A DNA stretch of 15,901 bases from Actinomycetota bacterium. GTDB taxonomy: Bacteria; Actinomycetota; Actinomycetes; Nanopelagicales; Nanopelagicaceae. A model generated the notes under the pieces. The model did no database searches, was not told the DNA's origin, and saw nothing but the letters and a program-made list of their open reading frames with translations. Shown in pieces: positions 14,383 through 15,901 of this stretch (position 1 is its first letter; every line of letters starts with the position of its first letter). The translations under genes were made by a program, and so were the position numbers. The DNA lies in the NCBI GenBank assembly GCA_947380835.1, contig CANCSL010000027.1, forward strand, positions 1 to 15,901, written 5' to 3'.

Positions 14383-15230
14383 CACTTACCCCAAGTTCCT
14401 TCTGGAATTAGACCCTTTGAATTCCAAATGACCTTTTCGCCATCCACCACGGGACCCTTGATGCACGAACGTTCCATGCGCGCTACTCCATCGTCTCCTT
14501 TGATGGGAAGAACACACGTCATGCACACACCAATCCCGCAGGCCATGGACTCCTCAACGGCGCACTGATGGAGCAGATCGTGTTGCTGGGCAATCTCTGA
14601 AATTGCCTCCAACATACCCATAGGCCCGCACGAGTAGATGATTTCAATTTGGTTCTCTTCAATAAGTTTTGGAAGGAAGTCGCTTACTTTTCCGTGAAAC
14701 CCAGCGCTTCCGTCATCTGTGGTGATGGTCAGTGAATTAACCGAGCGCTTTCCTTCTATCGGAGCATAGATTTTTCCGGCACTTGAGGCGCCCAAGACCA
14801 TATCAACTCTGCATCCTCGAGATTTTAAAACTTCGGCAAGCCCAAAGAGCGGCGCTGATCCATATCCCCCGCCTACTAAAAGTGCTCGAACGGGTTCGGT
14901 GGGAATTCCAAAGGCAGTGCCCAGTGGACCCGTCAGCGAAACTTTAGAATGAACGGGAAGACCTGTTAACCATCTACTTCCGCCACCATGTGGTGCAACT
15001 ACGAGTTCAATGACTCCACCACTTGCGCCGCGGTCCATGGAGCGATGGATCGCAAAAGCTCGACGAAGTACCATAGAACTGTTCTCGCCACCAACAGAGA
15101 TAGCAACGAAGTTCCCAGGCCGAGCGTGTGCAGCAATGGCACCTACTTCGAAAACGATGTGATGGTAGGCGCCAACTTTTTTGTTGCTGATGATTTCAGC
15201 GGCGACTGTGGTTGCAAATCGGTTAATCAT
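14382..15230 (-). CDS. pyrK: Dihydroorotate dehydrogenase electron-transfer subunit (FAD, 2Fe-2S)
   Basis: PyrK is the iron-sulfur flavoprotein partner of class 1B PyrD and carries electrons from its FMN to NAD+. It has an N-terminal ferredoxin-reductase-like FAD domain with RPGNFVAI and the RRAFAIH flavin contact. An NAD-binding domain with LLVGGGYGSAPLF and IIYSCGPMGML follows. The C-terminal 2Fe-2S motif is ESMACGIGVCMTC, followed by a fourth cysteine in RSCIKGP. The spacing is C-x4-C-x2-C-x16-C, at residues 231, 236, 239 and 256 from the chosen start. I use the ATG at 15230 because it overlaps the carB TGA as ATGA. An in-frame ATG at 15242 would add four residues. Neither has a good ribosome site, so translational coupling is likely. 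Confidence 0.94.
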   Translation of the reverse strand: MINRFATTVAAEIISNKKVGAYHHIVFEVGAIAAHARPGNFVAISVGGENSSMVLRRAFAIHRSMDRGASGGVIELVVAPHGGGSRWLTGLPVHSKVSLTGPLGTAFGIPTEPVRALLVGGGYGSAPLFGLAEVLKSRGCRVDMVLGASSAGKIYAPIEGKRSVNSLTITTDDGSAGFHGKVSDFLPKLIEENQIEIIYSCGPMGMLEAISEIAQQHDLLHQCAVEESMACGIGVCMTCVLPIKGDDGVARMERSCIKGPVVDGEKVIWNSKGLIPEGTWGK

Positions 15231-15901
15231 TCCTGCAACCATTCTTGGATGGATTCTATGGAGTAGTCATGCGACTGGAGTTCTGCGATACCTGCAACAG
15301 CAGCCTTGAAACCAGCAATAGTTGTGATGCAAGGAATAGAACGTTGAATCGCGGCAGTACGAATTAACCATCCATCTTGTCGAGTTCCGCGACCTAATGG
15401 TGTATTGATGACGAGATCGACGGAGCCATCATTAATGATTTCAACGGCGGTGCGAGATTCTCCCGAACCCTCGGAATGTTTGCGAACTTGAGATGAAGAT
15501 ATTCCGTGCGAAAGTAGGAAGTCGTGAGTACCTGCAGTCGTAAACAGAGTAAATCCCAGCGCTTTAAGTTCTCGGGCAGGATCAAGCGCCGTCTCTTTAT
15601 CTCGGTTGGAAAGAGAGAGAAAGACCGAGCCAGTCCTCGGGAGTGCTCCAAACGCTGCAGCTTGACTCTTGGCATATGCCTCGCCGAAGGTGTGAGAGAT
15701 TCCCATAACTTCCCCGGTCGAACGCATTTCGGGCCCTAAAACTGAGTCCACACCCATCCCGTCGGTACGTCGGAAGCGATTCCATGGCAACACTGCCTCT
15801 TTGACCGAAATTCCATGCGCAACTCCATCTCCGCTTGCGGGGAGAAGCGACATCGTGCGCAATTGTGGGATCAAAACTCCAGTGGAGATGAGTGCAGCCG
15901 C
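15227..15901 (-). CDS. carB: Carbamoyl-phosphate synthase large subunit, C-terminal part (cut by window edge)
   Basis: Only the last 224 residues are in the window; the gene continues beyond base 15901. The segment starts in the end of the second ATP-grasp half (PQLRTMSLLP, VKEAVLPWNRF, GPEMRSTGEVMGI). It then enters the C-terminal MGS-like allosteric domain (about the last 140 residues), with SLSNRDKETALDPARELKAL, LFTTAGTHDFL, VDLVINTPLGRGTRQDGWLI and RSIPCITTIAGFKA. This domain usually senses UMP and ornithine. CarB makes carbamoyl phosphate for pyrimidines and arginine. Its TGA overlaps the ATG of pyrK by four bases, placing it at the head of the visible pyr cluster. No start can be given. 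Confidence 0.96.
   Translation of the reverse strand, partial: AAALISTGVLIPQLRTMSLLPASGDGVAHGISVKEAVLPWNRFRRTDGMGVDSVLGPEMRSTGEVMGISHTFGEAYAKSQAAAFGALPRTGSVFLSLSNRDKETALDPARELKALGFTLFTTAGTHDFLLSHGISSSQVRKHSEGSGESRTAVEIINDGSVDLVINTPLGRGTRQDGWLIRTAAIQRSIPCITTIAGFKAAVAGIAELQSHDYSIESIQEWLQE

Overview
The window looks like chromosomal core DNA from a member of the Actinomycetota. The signs are an mIHF-type nucleoid protein next to guanylate kinase, a long-form ATP phosphoribosyltransferase paired with an actinobacterial HisE, a helicase-degenerate PriA, a SerB2-like phosphoserine phosphatase beside an ABC ATPase, and the order carB-pyrK-pyrD-pyrF-(mihF)gmk-rpoZ-coaBC-metK-priA-def-fmt-rsmB-rpe. 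The moderate GC content, very short intergenic gaps and missing accessory genes fit a streamlined genome, for example a freshwater acI/Nanopelagicales-like lineage. That placement is inference, not proof. I see no mobile element, CRISPR array, rRNA or tRNA.

Layout. At the left edge (1-176, minus) is the 5' part of an ABC-transporter ATPase. It is divergent from serB (227-1456, plus) across a 50-bp gap in which both genes appear to have leaderless promoters. Everything from 15901 down to 1463 is on the minus strand and looks like one very long gene train. In transcription order it holds the carB C-terminus (partial), pyrK, pyrD and pyrF (pyrimidine synthesis); a fused mIHF-guanylate kinase gene; rpoZ; coaBC (coenzyme A); metK (SAM); priA (replication restart); def, fmt and rsmB (N-formyl-methionine cycle and 16S rRNA methylation); and rpe. 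An FMN riboswitch (3442-3558) and its ribosome-site hairpin (3341-3382) follow, then a PnuC-family riboflavin transporter gene (ribM/pnuX), hisE and hisG. hisG ends 6 bp from the convergent serB stop. Most joints are overlaps or gaps under 30 bp. The largest gaps are 89 bp before rpoZ and the 222-bp riboswitch leader.

Main points of interest. (1) The PnuC-like gene sits directly behind an FMN riboswitch, which marks it as a riboflavin importer rather than a nicotinamide riboside importer. It occupies the place where Streptomyces carries a whole ribBMAH-type cluster before hisE-hisG, as if only the transporter survived. This suggests riboflavin dependence on uptake. (2) The DNA-binding protein mIHF and guanylate kinase form one 292-residue reading frame. 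At the domain junction an AAGGAG followed six bases later by an in-frame TTG could also give a free-standing 188-residue kinase. (3) The riboswitch begins on the last base of the rpe stop codon and appears to act by hiding the ribM ribosome site, which would let the downstream his genes escape FMN control.
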